64,000 bases of DNA from Rattus norvegicus. Taxonomy: Eukaryota > Chordata > Mammalia > Rodentia > Muridae. The translations under genes were made by a program, and so were the position numbers. The notes under the pieces were generated by a model. The model did not search any database. It worked only from the letters and a program-made list of their open reading frames with translations, and was not told the origin of the DNA. The DNA lies in the NCBI RefSeq assembly GCF_036323735.1, contig NC_086037.1, forward strand, positions 54,703,502 to 54,767,501. Reading direction: 5' to 3'. Shown here piece by piece: positions 43,981 through 56,506 of this stretch. The number at the start of each line of letters is the position of its first letter. Position 1 is the stretch's first letter.

Positions 43981-46900
43981 AGACCAGGGGTGGAGGTCAG
44001 ACCGTCTTTTGCTCTTTACCTTATCGTTTGAGACAGGCGTTCTTTTTTTTTTTTTTTTTTTTCTTCCTTCCCTGGAGCTGAGGACCGAACCCAGGGCCTT
44101 GCGATTGCTAGGCAAGCGCTCTACCACTGAGCTAAATCCCCAACCCCGAGACAGGCGTTCTTACTGAACCAACTCCACGAGACTGGTTCTCTAGTAAGCC
44201 TGTAGGTCTCCATCTTCCAATGCTGGGGTTACCTGTATTTGTTGCCACATCCTGATTTTACTCATGTGTAGGGAATTGAACTCAGATCCCTGTACTTGCA
44301 TGCCAAGCAAGCACTTTACTGACTGAGCTATCCTCGCAGTCCTCACTTTTTTGTTTTGTTTTGTTTTTGTTAGATATTTTCCTACTATGTAGCCCTGGCT
44401 GGTCTGGAACTTGCTATATATTCCTTGTTGATCTAGAACTTGCCCCTCCTGCCTTTGCTTCCTGAATGCTATATGAGTTCTAAAACAACCAATTCCAAAA
44501 CATTTTTATCTGGTCCCTTAAAAACACTTCAAAATGTGATACTGTTTAAAGCCAGAAACGTCAACCTTAAAGCATTCTACATTCTGATGGATTGGCCAGG
44601 CCAGAGCATGGGACTTAGAATTAGTGTTTATGGTTTACTACCTTCGAGCTGATCATAATCCTCATGTATTATCTTTATTCTTAGAATTAAAAGTAGTAAA
44701 TGCAAGTGGCGGCTACTCAGCTCGTGGTCTACTTTAAAATGTCTGGCTTTGTAGACAGAATATTTTTTAAAAAACCTTTTTTTTTTAGATTTATATTATC
44801 TTATGGAATGAGTGTTTTGCTTGCATGTATGTATGTGCACCACACGCATGCCGGAGCCCGTGGAAGTCAGAAGAGGGCTTTAGGTCTCCTGTTTTGTGGA
44901 TGGTTATGAGCTACTGTGAGGGTGCTGAGCACTGACCCTAGCTTCTCTGCAAGAGTAACAGAGGCTTTAACTGCTGAACCATCTCTCCAGTCCTCACCTT
45001 TAAATGGTGTGTTTGATGTGGTGTGTGGTTGTAATTGAATCCCCTTTTGGATAAGTTTGTGGTAACAGCTTTTATAAAAGTAAAGGAGAAATCAAACTGT
45101 CCTCAATGAACAGCCCAAAGCTCGCTGACTCTTAGAAGTCAAAGGCTGCCCAGAGGACAGTGTCACTGCAGCACTGACTGTAAGAAGTTCCTTCCGGTAG
45201 CTCCTCATGAGTTAGGCAGCAGAGCAGGACACGCCTGAGAAGGAAGCCCTAGGTAATTTAGCAGTGACTAATAAGAGCCCAGCAGTCTATCTTCGTTATC
45301 ATTGCTGTATGCACGGCTTGGCTTGGCTTTGCTTGTTTTCAAGGCCTTTAAATGGCTATTGGTGAAGTGCAGGTGAACCAGATCTATGGGTTCTCTAACT
45401 CCTCCGCAGTTTTACATCAAAGAGTGGAGTCTAGAGTTACATATAGACAGATCTCGAGATGACCAACAAATGCATGTGTCTTGATAAGTTCTTTATGAAA
45501 TGTATAGTCTTAGAGGAATACATGTGCACAGTTACAAGATGCGGGGTGTGGTGGCGCCAACTGTAATCCCTGCTCTGAGGAGAGGGAATCAGCAGCTAAA
45601 GAGTCCAGGTTGGCCTCACCCACAGAGTGATTTTGAGGCCAACACGGGGTACATAAGCCCCCATTTCAAACAAACAGTTTTTGGGATAAAATTTATAATA
45701 CTTCTAGGTCATTATTTGACCTGCTAATTTATTACATTTTTGTTGTTCTTTTTTGCAGCAGGATTTCACTTTGTAGGTCTTCCTGCCTCAGCCTCTTGAG
45801 TTGTGAGAGCACAGATGTGTGCGTTGGTCTTGGTGCTGTGCAGATTGTGTCTGCTCATTCTTCCTTTCTCCTTTAGTGTGGATGCAGAACTTCTTTGTGT
45901 AAATGTTACTCTGCCACACAGAAACAGCATTCGCTATCAGAGGGACTGTTAGTCTCTCAGAGATTAGAAAATAAGGATTATTCAAAATGAGCTGCTGGCT
46001 CAGCCCTTACCGTTTCTTAGTGGTACAAACATGATGGCTCTTGTGTTTGAGGTGAGCACCTGAAACCTTTTATTGATTCTGAGATTAAGCTGAGATTGAG
46101 TTTGGAGGAAAAGTGCATTTGGTGGGAAAAGAGGCCTCATTCCCACCTGTGTCAGGGCTATATTTGTATGATTTTGAATAATTCTAAGAACTTGAGGAGC
46201 TGCAGAAAGATCAGTTTAGGACTGAAAGTGTCATTCCACTGTAGAGTGCTTATCTGGCATGTCAAGGCTGTGTTCAATCCACAGGACTGTTTTTCCAAAG
46301 CCAACTTACCTGTGTATTCTAAATTTAAAAAGCAAGGGCATTCATCGTGTTTTAAACTCACCACATGTGGGACTTCCTGCCCACTTACCCTTGCTTTTAC
46401 TGTTTCCTAATTTTGATGTGGCTCACGTTGGTCTTGAACTTGATCCTCTTGCCTCTGACTCTGGTCTTCAGCATCTGTGATTACAGGCATGAGTCTCTAT
46501 GCCTGACTTGGTTTATAGTTGTTCTGAAGTATCTGCTCTCTGTCAAATTAATATTTTCTTTATATGTATTTCTGTTTTCTAATGAGGAATACTAGTGAAA
46601 GCGTTTTTATTTATTTTGATTTTGTAGGTAAAAATTCTTGGTGTTTTACAAAAATTGAGGCTTGCTTCTTAAGGTTATTAAGTTCCTTGTCATAGCTAAT
46701 TAGTGAAGATGAAATGCATATTGGGTGTCAATTCCCGTGGTGTCACCTGGGCTTTGCATCTGTGTCTGTGACATTCTACATTAAAAACACTCTCCAGGGT
46801 CTCTGGTGAAGGGCGTGAGGATTATGTTTATGGCCAGGCGTGTGTAGTAAAGTCTATTCAAGGTGAAGGTGTTCTCTTGAGAGCAGGATCATTGATGCTA

Positions 46901-48147
46901 GGCATGGAGGGAGCTGTGGAAGGCTCTAGAGTGAAACCTGCATTTGTGTAGGGCTTTGGAGCAAACATGTGGATAAGTTGGAGAAGCTGTTTTAGACACG
47001 CCCGCCACAGAGTACTGGAATGGTTCCTGTGCTGAGGGACACAGATAGTTAGAAAGGACTGCAACATGGCGGAGGCAGCGGGAAGTCAGGGGAAATGTGG
47101 AGCTCACTCACTCAGGCTAAGGCTGTCCTCACACTCTACATACTCTCCTTTCTCTTCAGCCTGACTGCTGCTGAATTATGGGTGTGCCTCACCTTGCCAG
47201 GCCGAACATTTTATGTTGGCTCTTTTCTTTAAGGTATCTTGACTTCATAGTCTGTATGTGAATTTCACGTACTGTGGCTATAAAATGCCAGCAGTAATTA
47301 TTTTGAAGCATGCCAGGAATAGGACAGATACTGTATTATAAGATTTTGCCTAGTGCTCTCTGTGTTTGTTTGCACTGTGAGGTCTAAGGAAACAGTCTGT
47401 ATTACCAGATTAAAGAGGAGAGGTTGTTTTTAAGTGATTTCTTTGTGTGAAAGGCTTAGTTTATATGTATCAGATTCTATTTAAAATGTGAATAAGTAAT
47501 TATTTTTATTTTTTTTACTATTAAAAACCCTTTGGAAATAAAAACATCAGACACGAACATTAACCAGACCCAAAGACTAACTTAATGAACTTATATATAG
47601 TTAGAATTGGCATACAAGACACTTGAAACTTCACATTAAATTTGACACTTTCAGTATTTATTTTATGCACTTATCCACCACCAAGACCCCCCCCCCAATC
47701 TATGACAGAATTAGAACTAGAAAAATATTTCACTTTATATATATATAAACTTGTATCCATTAGCGGCATTCACTCCTTATATTCTTTTGTTCTCTTTTCT
47801 TTGTTATACTATAACATGTACATCTGTTGGCATATACACATATACGATTAACTATTGTTTTCTAGTCTTTAGAATAATGATGTGTGAGTTATGCTTGCGT
47901 TGCTAGGATTGGGTAGCTGAGAGAAGCAACTTAAGTGGAAAGAGGTTTATTTTGGCTCATGATTTTAGAGGTGAAGGCATCGGATGGGAAAGGCAGAGTC
48001 TGTGTCCACTGGGTGTTGAATCAGGAACTAGAAAGCACCTTAGAAGACAGGGCTGACCTGGAGTGTTCAAAGACCTCTGCCAGCTTAGTCCCTACCTCCT
48101 AAAGGTTCCTCAACTTCCCTAAATAGCACATCAGCTAAGGAGTAAGC

Positions 48148-48207
<60 letters not shown>

Positions 48208-49355
48208 AGACATGGTCTCACTATGTGGTGCTGGTTTGCCTGGAAGTTTGCAGACCAGGCAGGCCTTGAACTCAGATCTGCCAGCATTTCCCTCTGAATT
48301 GTGGGAATAATGGTGTGTGTCCTTACGGTAGCCTGAACAAGCCTTTGAAAGTTTGTCCTGGGGTAGTTCCAATTCAGCCCATAACAGATCTGAACTAGTA
48401 AGTCAGAATGTTGAGAATTTGCCCAAGGCAGGTAGTATATCCATATTTTGTTAGCACTTTTCTGAAAACAAGATGGGCTCAAATGTGATGGTAGGTGGAG
48501 GCCTAAAGGACATTATTGTAGGGTTCTTGAAAGGAGCAGAGCTGGAGACAACTGGTATTAAAGGGACTTCCACGACATAGTGCAGATAGTTAGTTCAACA
48601 ATAACTGTCTCACAGCAAAAGGCTGGTGTTGTTGAGCCCATGGGACTAGATGTCTCAGCAGTCCGAATCCAGTGCTGGGAAGGTTTCTGAGGAACTGCTG
48701 GTTCTCAGTCTGTGTGGGAATCTTGAGGAAGGTGGATTTGATACCAGTCACACGAACTTGCCAGCAAAGTGAGGGCAGGCAGGCAATAGCAAAGTTTCCT
48801 TCTTCAAATCCTTTCGCAGGAGCTGCCAGTGGGTGTGGCCCAGGTGTAGGCTGAGCGTTCCTGCTTTAGTAATCTGTTTTAGAAGCTCCCCTCCTCACTG
48901 GAATGCTGCATTGTGGGCCTAGTTGAGTCCAGATATTGTGGAGTTGACAACCAAGATCAGCCACCACTGAGAGGATGCTTGGGCAGTTTTGAGTAAGGAC
49001 TGAGCACATGTATTTCAGACAAATGTTCTTGTTAATGATTTCTTTCTCTTGGAATTTTTTAGAGGAATATGAAACACAATGGGAGCAGAAATTGTTTGAA
49101 TAGAAGAAGTAGGTTTGGCTCTCGAGAAAGAGACTGGCTAAGAGAAGATGTGAAGAGAGGCTGTGTTTACCTTTATGGAGCGGACACGACCACTGCCACT
49201 ACAACCACCACCTCCTCCTCCTCCTCCTCCTCCTCCTCCTCCTCCTCCTCTGATTTACATCTTGTCCTTTGCACAGTGGAGACACCAGCGTCAGAAATAT
49301 GTGCTGGAGAGGGAAGAGAAAGTCTCTATCTACAGCTTCATGGAGATCTGGTCAG
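41151..49355 (+). CDS. Phlpp2: Phlpp2, PH domain and leucine-rich repeat protein phosphatase 2 (5' part, two exons in window)
   Basis: PHLPP2 is a PP2C-family phosphatase that dephosphorylates the hydrophobic motif of Akt and PKC. The protein order known for the family is an N-terminal RA-like region, a PH domain, leucine-rich repeats, a PP2C domain and a PDZ-binding tail. Only the extreme N-terminus is encoded here. Exon 2 matches the start of mammalian PHLPP2 (MK-NGSRNCLNRRSRFGS and onward). Exon 1 joins exon 2 in frame through an upstream ATG, which would extend the protein by 35 residues. The rest of the gene, including all catalytic sequence, lies beyond 64,000. Confidence 0.93.
43230..43375 (+). 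mobile_element. B1 SINE
   Basis: Forward B1 in Phlpp2 intron 1: GGTGGTGCATGTCTTTAGTC, GGAAGCAGAGGCAGGCAGAT and an AAAACAAAACAAAGAAACAG tail. Confidence 0.9.
43861..43977 (+). repeat. TG-rich simple repeat
   Basis: Imperfect TG/TGCG repeats followed by a pure (TG)n of about 40 bp, in Phlpp2 intron 1. Confidence 0.95.
44045..44147 (-). mobile_element. ID SINE
   Basis: Reversed ID core. The perfect target duplication GAGACAGGCGTTCTT is at 44030-44044 and 44148-44162. Confidence 0.96.
48151..48204 (+). repeat. (GT)n microsatellite
   Basis: 54 bp of pure GT repeat, next to a reversed B1-like element at 48205-48325. Confidence 0.97.
49063..49355 (+). CDS. Phlpp2: Phlpp2 exon 2 with the canonical start
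   Basis: The acceptor is GGAATTTTTTAG and the donor GTGAGG, leaving phase 2. The canonical Met is at 49069, with A at -3. The sequence reads MKHNGSRNCLNRRSRFGS, then WLREDVKRGCVYLYGAD, a Thr/Ala run and 13 serines, and then DLHLVLCTVETPASE through LQLHGDLV, the start of the RA-like domain. His3 replaces the Arg I remember in human and mouse. Twelve of the 13 serines are consecutive TCC codons (49213-49248), a coding microsatellite that may vary in length. Confidence 0.95.
49213..49251 (+). repeat. Phlpp2: Coding (TCC)n trinucleotide repeat in Phlpp2
   Basis: Twelve TCC codons plus TCT encode 13 serines at residues 49-61 counted from the canonical Met. Confidence 0.97.
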
Positions 49356-49751
49356 GTGAGGTCTGGAGGTTTTCTTCTTGCTGATGTGTAATTTTGTTTT
49401 GAGTCAGGAGTGGCTCCCATGCATTAGTGTGGTCTCAAACTCACAGTTCTGCTTCAGTCTCTTCAGTGCTAGGCATGCACTACTACACTGGGCTGAGGTC
49501 AGAGTCCTAACTCCGCTTCCACTGCGATCACTGTGACGTCTGTCTGAGTGGAAGTGGGCTTGAGGATTATAATCACATTCTGTAACTGATGGTGATATAA
49601 GAGTCAACGGGCTTGAAAAAGATTTGTCCTTGGAATTATTAATGTTTTTAAAAATTATTGTTTTGTATGTAATGTGTCCACATATTTATGTATGTGCCTG
49701 TATGTCAGAGGTTGATGTCAAATGTCTTCCTTTGTTGCTTTTTTTTTTTAA

Positions 49752-49927
49752 TATTTGTTTATTTATCTATTATATATAAGTACACAATAGCTGTCTTCAG
49801 ACACACCAGAAGAGGGCATCGGATCTCATTACAGATGGCTGTGAGCCACCATGTGGTTGCTGGGATTTACGCTCAGGACCTCTGGAAGAGCAGCCAGTGT
49901 CTTAACCGCTGAGCTATCTTTCCAACC
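49752..49927 (-). mobile_element. B2 SINE
   Basis: Reversed B2 with the typical CCAGAAGAGGGCATCGGATC core, ending in GCTATCTTTCCAACCCCC. A younger ID element abuts it. Confidence 0.92.
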
Positions 49928-49943
49928 CCCTCTGTTGCTTCTT

Positions 49944-50048
49944 TCTTTTTTTTTTTTTTTTTTGTTCTTTTTTTCGGAGCTGGGGACCGAACCCAGGGCC
50001 TTGCGCTTCCTAGGCAAGCGCTCTACCACTGAGCTAAATCCCCAACCC
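49944..50048 (-). mobile_element. ID SINE
   Basis: Reversed ID core next to a B2 element. The perfect target duplication CCCTCTGTTGCTTCTT is at 49928-49943 and 50049-50064. Confidence 0.96.
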
Positions 50049-51040
50049 CCCTCTGTTGCTTCTTAAATGTTTATTTTTAACTATGTTTAGGTGTGTGTAT
50101 GTGTGTGTATGAGCACATGTGGGTTTGTGCATGTGAACTGTCTGACTTGTGTGGTGGGAACCTAACTCTGGACCAGCAACAAGTGCTCCTAACTGCTAAG
50201 CTATCTCTCCAGCCTGTTTTTTGAGCCGGGAGCTCACCAACTGTTAGACTGATCAGTCTCTGCCTCCAGTCTAGTGTTTCAGGTAGGCGTCAGACATCAC
50301 ACCTGGCCTATGTGTGGGTGCTGGGGTCCCAACTTAGGCCTGCCTGCTTCCATGGTGGGTACTTTACTGACTGAGCATTTTCCAGTCTTTTACTTTATGA
50401 TTCTCAGTCTAAAACTATAATGAAGGAAAATTTGATAGTTCTTCTATTTGGAATACGTTGAAGATCCTATATACAAATTTAACGATGTAAAAGGTTACCT
50501 TTTGGGAAATTGTAAGTAGAACAGAAGTGAAGTATAGAAAAGGGTAGAGTGAGAGGTAGGTCCTTCTCTGTCCACCATTTTGGAGCCAGCCACACCTTTT
50601 CATGAAGACAGTAGCTGTTATATTTCTTAAGCATGTACATGCTCATACCTCCATATCCACCTCTTAAAAGCAGTGATGTTGTATACAACACATTGTTGAC
50701 TTGCTATCTCTAAGAGATATCTCCATATCCATATTTATATAAATATCATTTACTTAATATCTTCATGACTATTCCACTTTAAAGGGAAACCATAATTTTA
50801 GCTAATTTCCCTAATCTCTCATTATGCATATTATCCTGCTACCAGTTGTTAGAGCAGCGAACTGTGCCCCAGCTGAATTCCTCTGTATCTGCTCTCTCAC
50901 ACAGAGGCCTTTCTCTGGAGCGTAAGCCCCTAGAAGTGCAGTTATCCTTGGGCAAAGGGATGTGACCATTTATCATTTTGATAGATATTTTCAACTCCTT
51001 CACAGAGGTTATATTCCCATCTAAATTATAAAAATACGGG

Positions 51041-51264
51041 GCTAGACAGATGGTTCAGCAGCTAAGAACACTTAGCTGCCTTTTCAGAGGACCTAGGTTC
51101 AGTTCCTAGTACCTATATGGTGATTCTCAAATATCTGTAACTCTAGTCTCGGGGGACTCAGCACCCTCTTCTGGCCTCTGTGAGCATCAGGCATGCACAC
51201 ACACAGTGCAGACATACATGTAGACAAAACATCCGTATATGAAAATAAATCCTTATTTTTTAAT
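51041..51264 (+). mobile_element. B3-type SINE
   Basis: The head GGGCTAGACAGATGGTTCAG and a tail ending AAAATAAATCCTT fit a diverged B3 member. Confidence 0.75.
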
Positions 51265-51826
51265 TAAAATACTGGAAATAAAATATAAAATATAGCCATT
51301 TCTTCTTTACTTTCTCTAAAATGTTAGTATTAAGTTTTATATGTAACTGTACATACATACTCTTGCATGAGCTGAACCTGCTTATAAAAGATAACAGTTG
51401 TTTGTTTGCTCATTTATTTACTTAAGTTTCTGGATTTAAAACCAAGGCCTCAACCATATTAGACAAGCACTGTATACTGAGCTATGCTTCTAGACTTTGT
51501 TGGCAGTTAATGAGAGACTCATGAACTCAGCTTCCAAAGGCGATCATTTTTCCAATCCTCCTGGAAGTTGAATAAGGTTCTGTGTCCCTTTTGAGACAGC
51601 ATCTCATATAGCTGAGGTTAGCCTTGAACTCCTGATCGTTCTGCCATTTCCTCCCAAATGCTTGGGATCACAGGTGTGTATCCCCATACCAGGCTTAGCT
51701 AGGAGTTTTGCTATTCTATTGTTTTAATATTTACTTCTCTTAATGAGTGAAGTGGAGCATATTTGCACAGGCTTAACATAATTTGTATCTTAAATGTTTT
51801 ATATAAATATAAAGACAAACAGTCTT

Positions 51827-54090
51827 TGTCTTAGGGTTTCCACTGCTGTGAAGAAACACCATGACTCTGCAACTCTTACAAAGGAAGACATTTAGTTGGG
51901 GCTGGGTTACAGGTTCAGAGGTTCAGTCCATTATTGTCATGGCAGGAAGCATGGCAGCACACAGGCAGACATGGTGCTAGAGAGGGAGCTGAGATTTCTA
52001 CATCTGGATGGACAGGCAGCTGGAAGAATGAATGAGCCACTGGACCTGGCTAGAGATTCTAAGACTTCAAAGCCCCCCCTCCAATGACACACTTCTTCCA
52101 ACAAGACCATACTTCTTGGTAGTGCCACTCCCCGTGGAACTGTGGGGACCATTTTCATTCAAACTACCACATTCCATTTCCTGGCTCCATATCATAGTCC
52201 AACTTCAGAAGTCCCTGTAGTCTATCACTGTATCAGCATTGTTTAAAAGTCCAAAGTTCAAAGTCTCTTCTGAGACTCATACAGTCTCTTAACTATGATC
52301 CCCTATAAAATCAATGAAAATCAATGAAAAAGCAGATCACACACTTCCAGCATGTAATAACACAGGATATTCATGAATTACTATATCCCAAAAGGGGGAA
52401 AGAGAACATAATGAGGAAATACTGGACCAAAGCCAGACCAAAATTCAGCTGGGCAAACTCCAAACTTCATCTCCATGTCTGATGTCAAAGTGCCCTTTAG
52501 ATCTTCACTCCTTTCAGCTCTATTGGCTGCAACAAACTTCTTTCTCTTGGGCTGGTTCTACTCCCTGTTAGCAGCTCTCCTGGGCAGGTATCCCATGGCT
52601 CTGGCATCGCCAACATTTTGTCGTCTCCAAGACAATCCAGGCTTTGCCTTCATAGCTTTACACTGTAGCCTCTCTAGGCCTTCATGCAGGCACAGCCTGC
52701 ACACATGCCTGGGTCGAGCTGCTTTCCTTAGTTGTTGAGGGAGATTCCATAACCCCTTTCTTCTGTCCTTGATTCTATTTTTTATTTTGTCTTTTTTTTT
52801 TTTCCGGAGCTGAGGACCGAACCCAGGGCCTTGCGCTTGCTAGGCAAGCGCTCTACTACTGAGCTAAATCCCCAAACTCCTGTCCTTGACTCTAAATGGA
52901 GAACCACGTGGCTAAAGCTGCACATTCTGCTGCTCGCTGGGGCTGGAACATGGCTCCCTCATTCAATTACATCTTCACCAGCTTTCTGTGTCCTTCACTG
53001 CTTAAGCTTGGCTGTCCTGTAACTCATCTATAGCCCAGACTGGCCTTGAATTTAGAGATCTGCCAGCCTCTGCCTTCTGCATGCTGGGATTATATATGTG
53101 CACCACAGTGCCTGACCTAAGCTTTTCTTTAACTCCCTTTTACTTTCCTTTAATTCCTTCTCAGGAGCTGGAAGTGTAGCTGGGTGGGAGCTCGTCCTGA
53201 CATCAGCTCTCCTTTATTCCACTTGGCTTTTCTTTTATCTCTTTATTGCCTTGAACACAGAACTTACCTCTGTTCCATTTTCTGGGGTTCCCCTCTCCCC
53301 TCAAACTGTACATTTTTGGTTTTTCCTTGCTTAGCTTGCACCTTTTCATTATAGATCTGCATAAGAGTGAACACCAATAACCACCAGACAGAGTCAGTAC
53401 TAGGCTGTTTTGAGATTTCTCTGTCAGTATAATCAATCCAAAACTCTTTAATTTAGTCTGAAGCAGATTTTTCAGACAAAAGCAAAAAGCAGTCACATTC
53501 TTTGCCAAAATATCATGAGAATAGTCTTTAGGCCACACACTGGAATTTTCTTGCTCTGACACATCTTGAGTTGGGCTCCTGTAGTTCAAATCATCCACTG
53601 CACCACTGTTTGCATGTACGTATTTACTAGGATGGCCCAGAAAGCCTCACTGAAAGTATTCACCATCTTTTTAAATCTGGAAATCCAAAGTCTACATTTC
53701 TCCAAACAAAAACATGGTCCAGCATATCACAGTAATAACCCAGTTCTCCTGGTACCAACTTCTGTCTTATTAGGGTTTCTATTGCTTTGAAGAAATGCCA
53801 TGATCACAGCAACTCTTGTAAAGGACCACAACATGGTAATTGGGACTGACTTCTAATCTAGGGGTTCAGTCCAATATTGTCTTGGCAGGAAGCGTGGCAG
53901 CACACAGGCAGACATGGTGCTAGAGAGGGAGCTGAGATTTCTACATCTGGATGGGCAGGCAGCAGGAAGAATGAGTGAGCCACTTGGCCTGGCTTGTTGG
54001 GGTAGTGACACATCTTCCAACAAGACCACACCTCCTAGTAGTGCCACTCCTTGTGAGCCCATGGGGATCAGTTTCGTTCAAACCACCACA
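51827..54090 (-). mobile_element. Near-complete non-autonomous MaLR retroelement (ORR1/MT-like)
   Basis: Two LTRs in the same reversed orientation bound an internal region of about 1.6 kb: the 3' LTR at 51827-52171 and the 5' LTR at 53763-54090. Each runs TG to CA on the plus strand shown. The host bases GTCTT occur on both sides (51822-51826 and 54091-54095), the 5-bp duplication expected of ERVL-type integration. Read on the minus strand, TGGTACCAGGAGAACTG (53757-53741) lies 5 nt inside the 5' LTR as a candidate tRNA primer site, and a purine-rich AGGAAATGGAA adjoins the 3' LTR. I see no retroviral protein frame, as expected for MaLR. An ID element is nested at 52778-52880. Confidence 0.9.
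52778..52880 (-). mobile_element. ID SINE nested in a MaLR element
   Basis: Reversed ID core inserted in the internal region of the MaLR at 51827-54090. The target duplication TGTCCTTGATTCTA is at 52764-52777 and, with one mismatch, at 52881-52894. Confidence 0.95.
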
Positions 54091-56315
54091 GTCTTGTAAT
54101 AATTTTGTACTGTGCATCTGAACTCTATTTCAATGTTAAAAGAATTCGTTCTTTAAATGTTTCAGTGTATGTTTCTGTCCTTTTCAGTAGTAAATAGAAA
54201 CAGAAGTTCAAGCTGTGGATCCAGCCTTATTGAAGTGTGTACATGAAGTAGCTTCTTACACCTCAGAAGTGTGGTAATAATAGTAACACCTTTAGCTGAG
54301 CCCAAACTGATGCCTCTTTAAAAGTGTGAACTGAGGTTTACTGTGATTCTTTTTAGGATCTGGATGAAATCCTGAAAAAGTAGATTAGCATTTGAATGTT
54401 TTCCCTGTTCCCAAGTTAACTACATTTCCTAAATCCTTTTGTATAACAAAAGGATCAGAGGGGGTGATCCTTAGGCTCTTCTAAATCTTAATACGAATCT
54501 GATCTAATTTTATCAGGTGGAAAGCCTTGACCTAGATTATAGCTGTAGTGATTGATGGTGTTCACTTGTTTAAGCAGATGTCTTATTTATTTATCAGTGT
54601 TTGCATTAGAAGATGCCAGGAATATGAAGAAACACTCCCACTAGTTGTGTAATTGGTTAAGAATTCAAATGTGATATAGTTTATTAACGTGAGAATGTAA
54701 ACTGTAGTTAAAGTGGAAAATTCACCTCTTGCTAGCCCTGTACCTTTGATAATTAATAGTAGAGTAGCTCTTTAAAGATATAATTTATTAGAAAATATTG
54801 AAAACAGTGTTGAACTTTGGATGGATATAATGGGTGTGTTTCCATTACTGGAGGAAGACCTTACACATCTGAGGCGGAGACAGAGGCTGTGCCTGGTCCT
54901 GACTAACTCCTCGAGCTTATTTGCAAGTCAGTCCTTTAGCACAGTACCCATTTTTTTTTTTCTCTTTGCTTCTTTACAAGGACTTTGAGGTTGTCTCTTT
55001 CCTTTTATGTGAGGAGGATTGATGGTGTGAGAGGGTCCAGTGCCCGGCCCAAGGTCAGGCAGATAATGCTGGGCAATTGATGGGACTGATTCACATTCAA
55101 GGACTTCCTTCTGAGTAAAGATCTCAGAGGGGCGGGGTGGGCAAAGCAGCTCTTACTCAGTCTCACTGCCTCCTCACACCTGCTTCCAGACCCATAAGGT
55201 CTTACTCAGGTGTTAATAGCTCTGTTTAGTTTTCTTTATCTGACAGGAGTAGGTCATTCTTCAGAGGAGCCCTCTGTGAGGGAGTTAGTAACTGCTGAGC
55301 CCTGTGGTTTCTGAAAAACTTCCCTGCTGACTGCTGAAGTGTTCTGTGTGCTTATGGAAGAAGTGTTGGAAAACGAAAGCATGTTCACTATGTATCTTAT
55401 ATAGATTACCTCATTAAATCCAGAGAATCCTGTGAGGTAAATGGTTTGCACTGTATAGGCATAGTAAGTGATATTTAAGAGGGAATATCCTGACCTAAGA
55501 GTAATCAGCTAGAAAGAGCGTAAGCTCTGGCGTTCTAATACCAGACCTATCCTCACAACCTATATTGGTAACTTTTTTCACTAGAGATTTCACAAGTATA
55601 CATACACCTTTTAATGATTATATATTTGAGCTCATATATATTCATTTTATATCCTTATAATTCTCTTAACATAAGATCATCTTAACTTTATTGGTATTAA
55701 AAATTTGACTTTAGATACCAGTTTTAGTAGTAACAGATTATTCTATCTTATAAGTATACTATAAGTTGTTTAAATATTGTGTGATGATTCAGCATGTAAA
55801 GGCACTTGTTGTCAAGTAGGACAGGTTGGATCCCTGGGATTCACATAGTGAATGTGTACACCATAGTGTGTGTATGTGTATATATACACACTAGATAGAA
55901 AACTTTTTTTTCTTTTTGAGAGCAAAGCTAGGTGTGTTGATATATACCTGTCATCCCAGTACTTGGGAGGTGGAGACAGGAAGATAAGAGTTCCTGATCA
56001 TCTCTCAGCTACATTTGATGTTTGAGGCCAGCCTAGACTACCTGAGACCTTATCTCCAAAATTGAAAAAATAATTGAGACCTAATATACTTAGGTTGGAT
56101 TATAGAATGAAAAAGTATGGTCCAAATCCTGTCCCTGACAACTTACCATGCAAGTTCATAATGTTATGTGCCTTATGGATTTGGGGAATGGAAAGTATTT
56201 TCATTGTTTATCATAAGGATTAAATCCACTGTATCTGATATGAAAAGTAACGAGTTACTACTAGTAAGTAACACTTATTAAACTGTCCACCTAGGAACCT
56301 TCTTAAGGTATAGAT

Positions 56316-56460
56316 TCTGGTTGTGGTGGTAATACACACCTTTAATCCTAGCACTTGGGAGGCAGAGGCAGGTGGATTCCTATGAGTTGGAGGCTAGCCT
56401 GGTCTTCAGATTGAGTTCCAGGCTAGCCAAAGCTACAAAGAGAAACCTGTCTTGAAAATT

Positions 56461-56461
<1 letters not shown>
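56316..56461 (+). mobile_element. B1 SINE
   Basis: Forward B1: AATCCTAGCACTTGGGAGGC, GGCTAGCCTGGTCTTCAGAT, with its tail expanded into (AAAT)n. Confidence 0.93.
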
Positions 56462-56504
<43 letters not shown>

Positions 56505-56506
56505 AT
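56462..56506 (+). repeat. (AAAT)n tail of a B1 SINE
   Basis: Eleven AAAT units follow directly on the A-rich 3' end of the B1 element at about 56316-56461. The repeat grew from the SINE tail. Confidence 0.95.

Larger units (their letters stand above)
41250..49062 (+). other. Phlpp2 intron 1 (7.8 kb)
   Basis: The first 700 bp continue the CpG island. Beyond that are B1 copies (43230; diverged ones near 44350-44480, 45540-45680, 46385-46510 and 48205-48325), a reversed B3-type element (about 44780-45000), an ID element and TG repeats. No coding exon is recognised. Confidence 0.75.

Noticed and set aside
47066..47100. ATGGCGGAGGCAGCGGG as a gene start or processed pseudogene
   Set aside because: The frame closes soon, there is no CpG island, poly(A) tail or recognisable protein.
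52475..52738. 87-codon plus-strand frame
   Set aside because: It lies antisense within the MaLR internal region, is non-coding in the family and has no recognisable domain.
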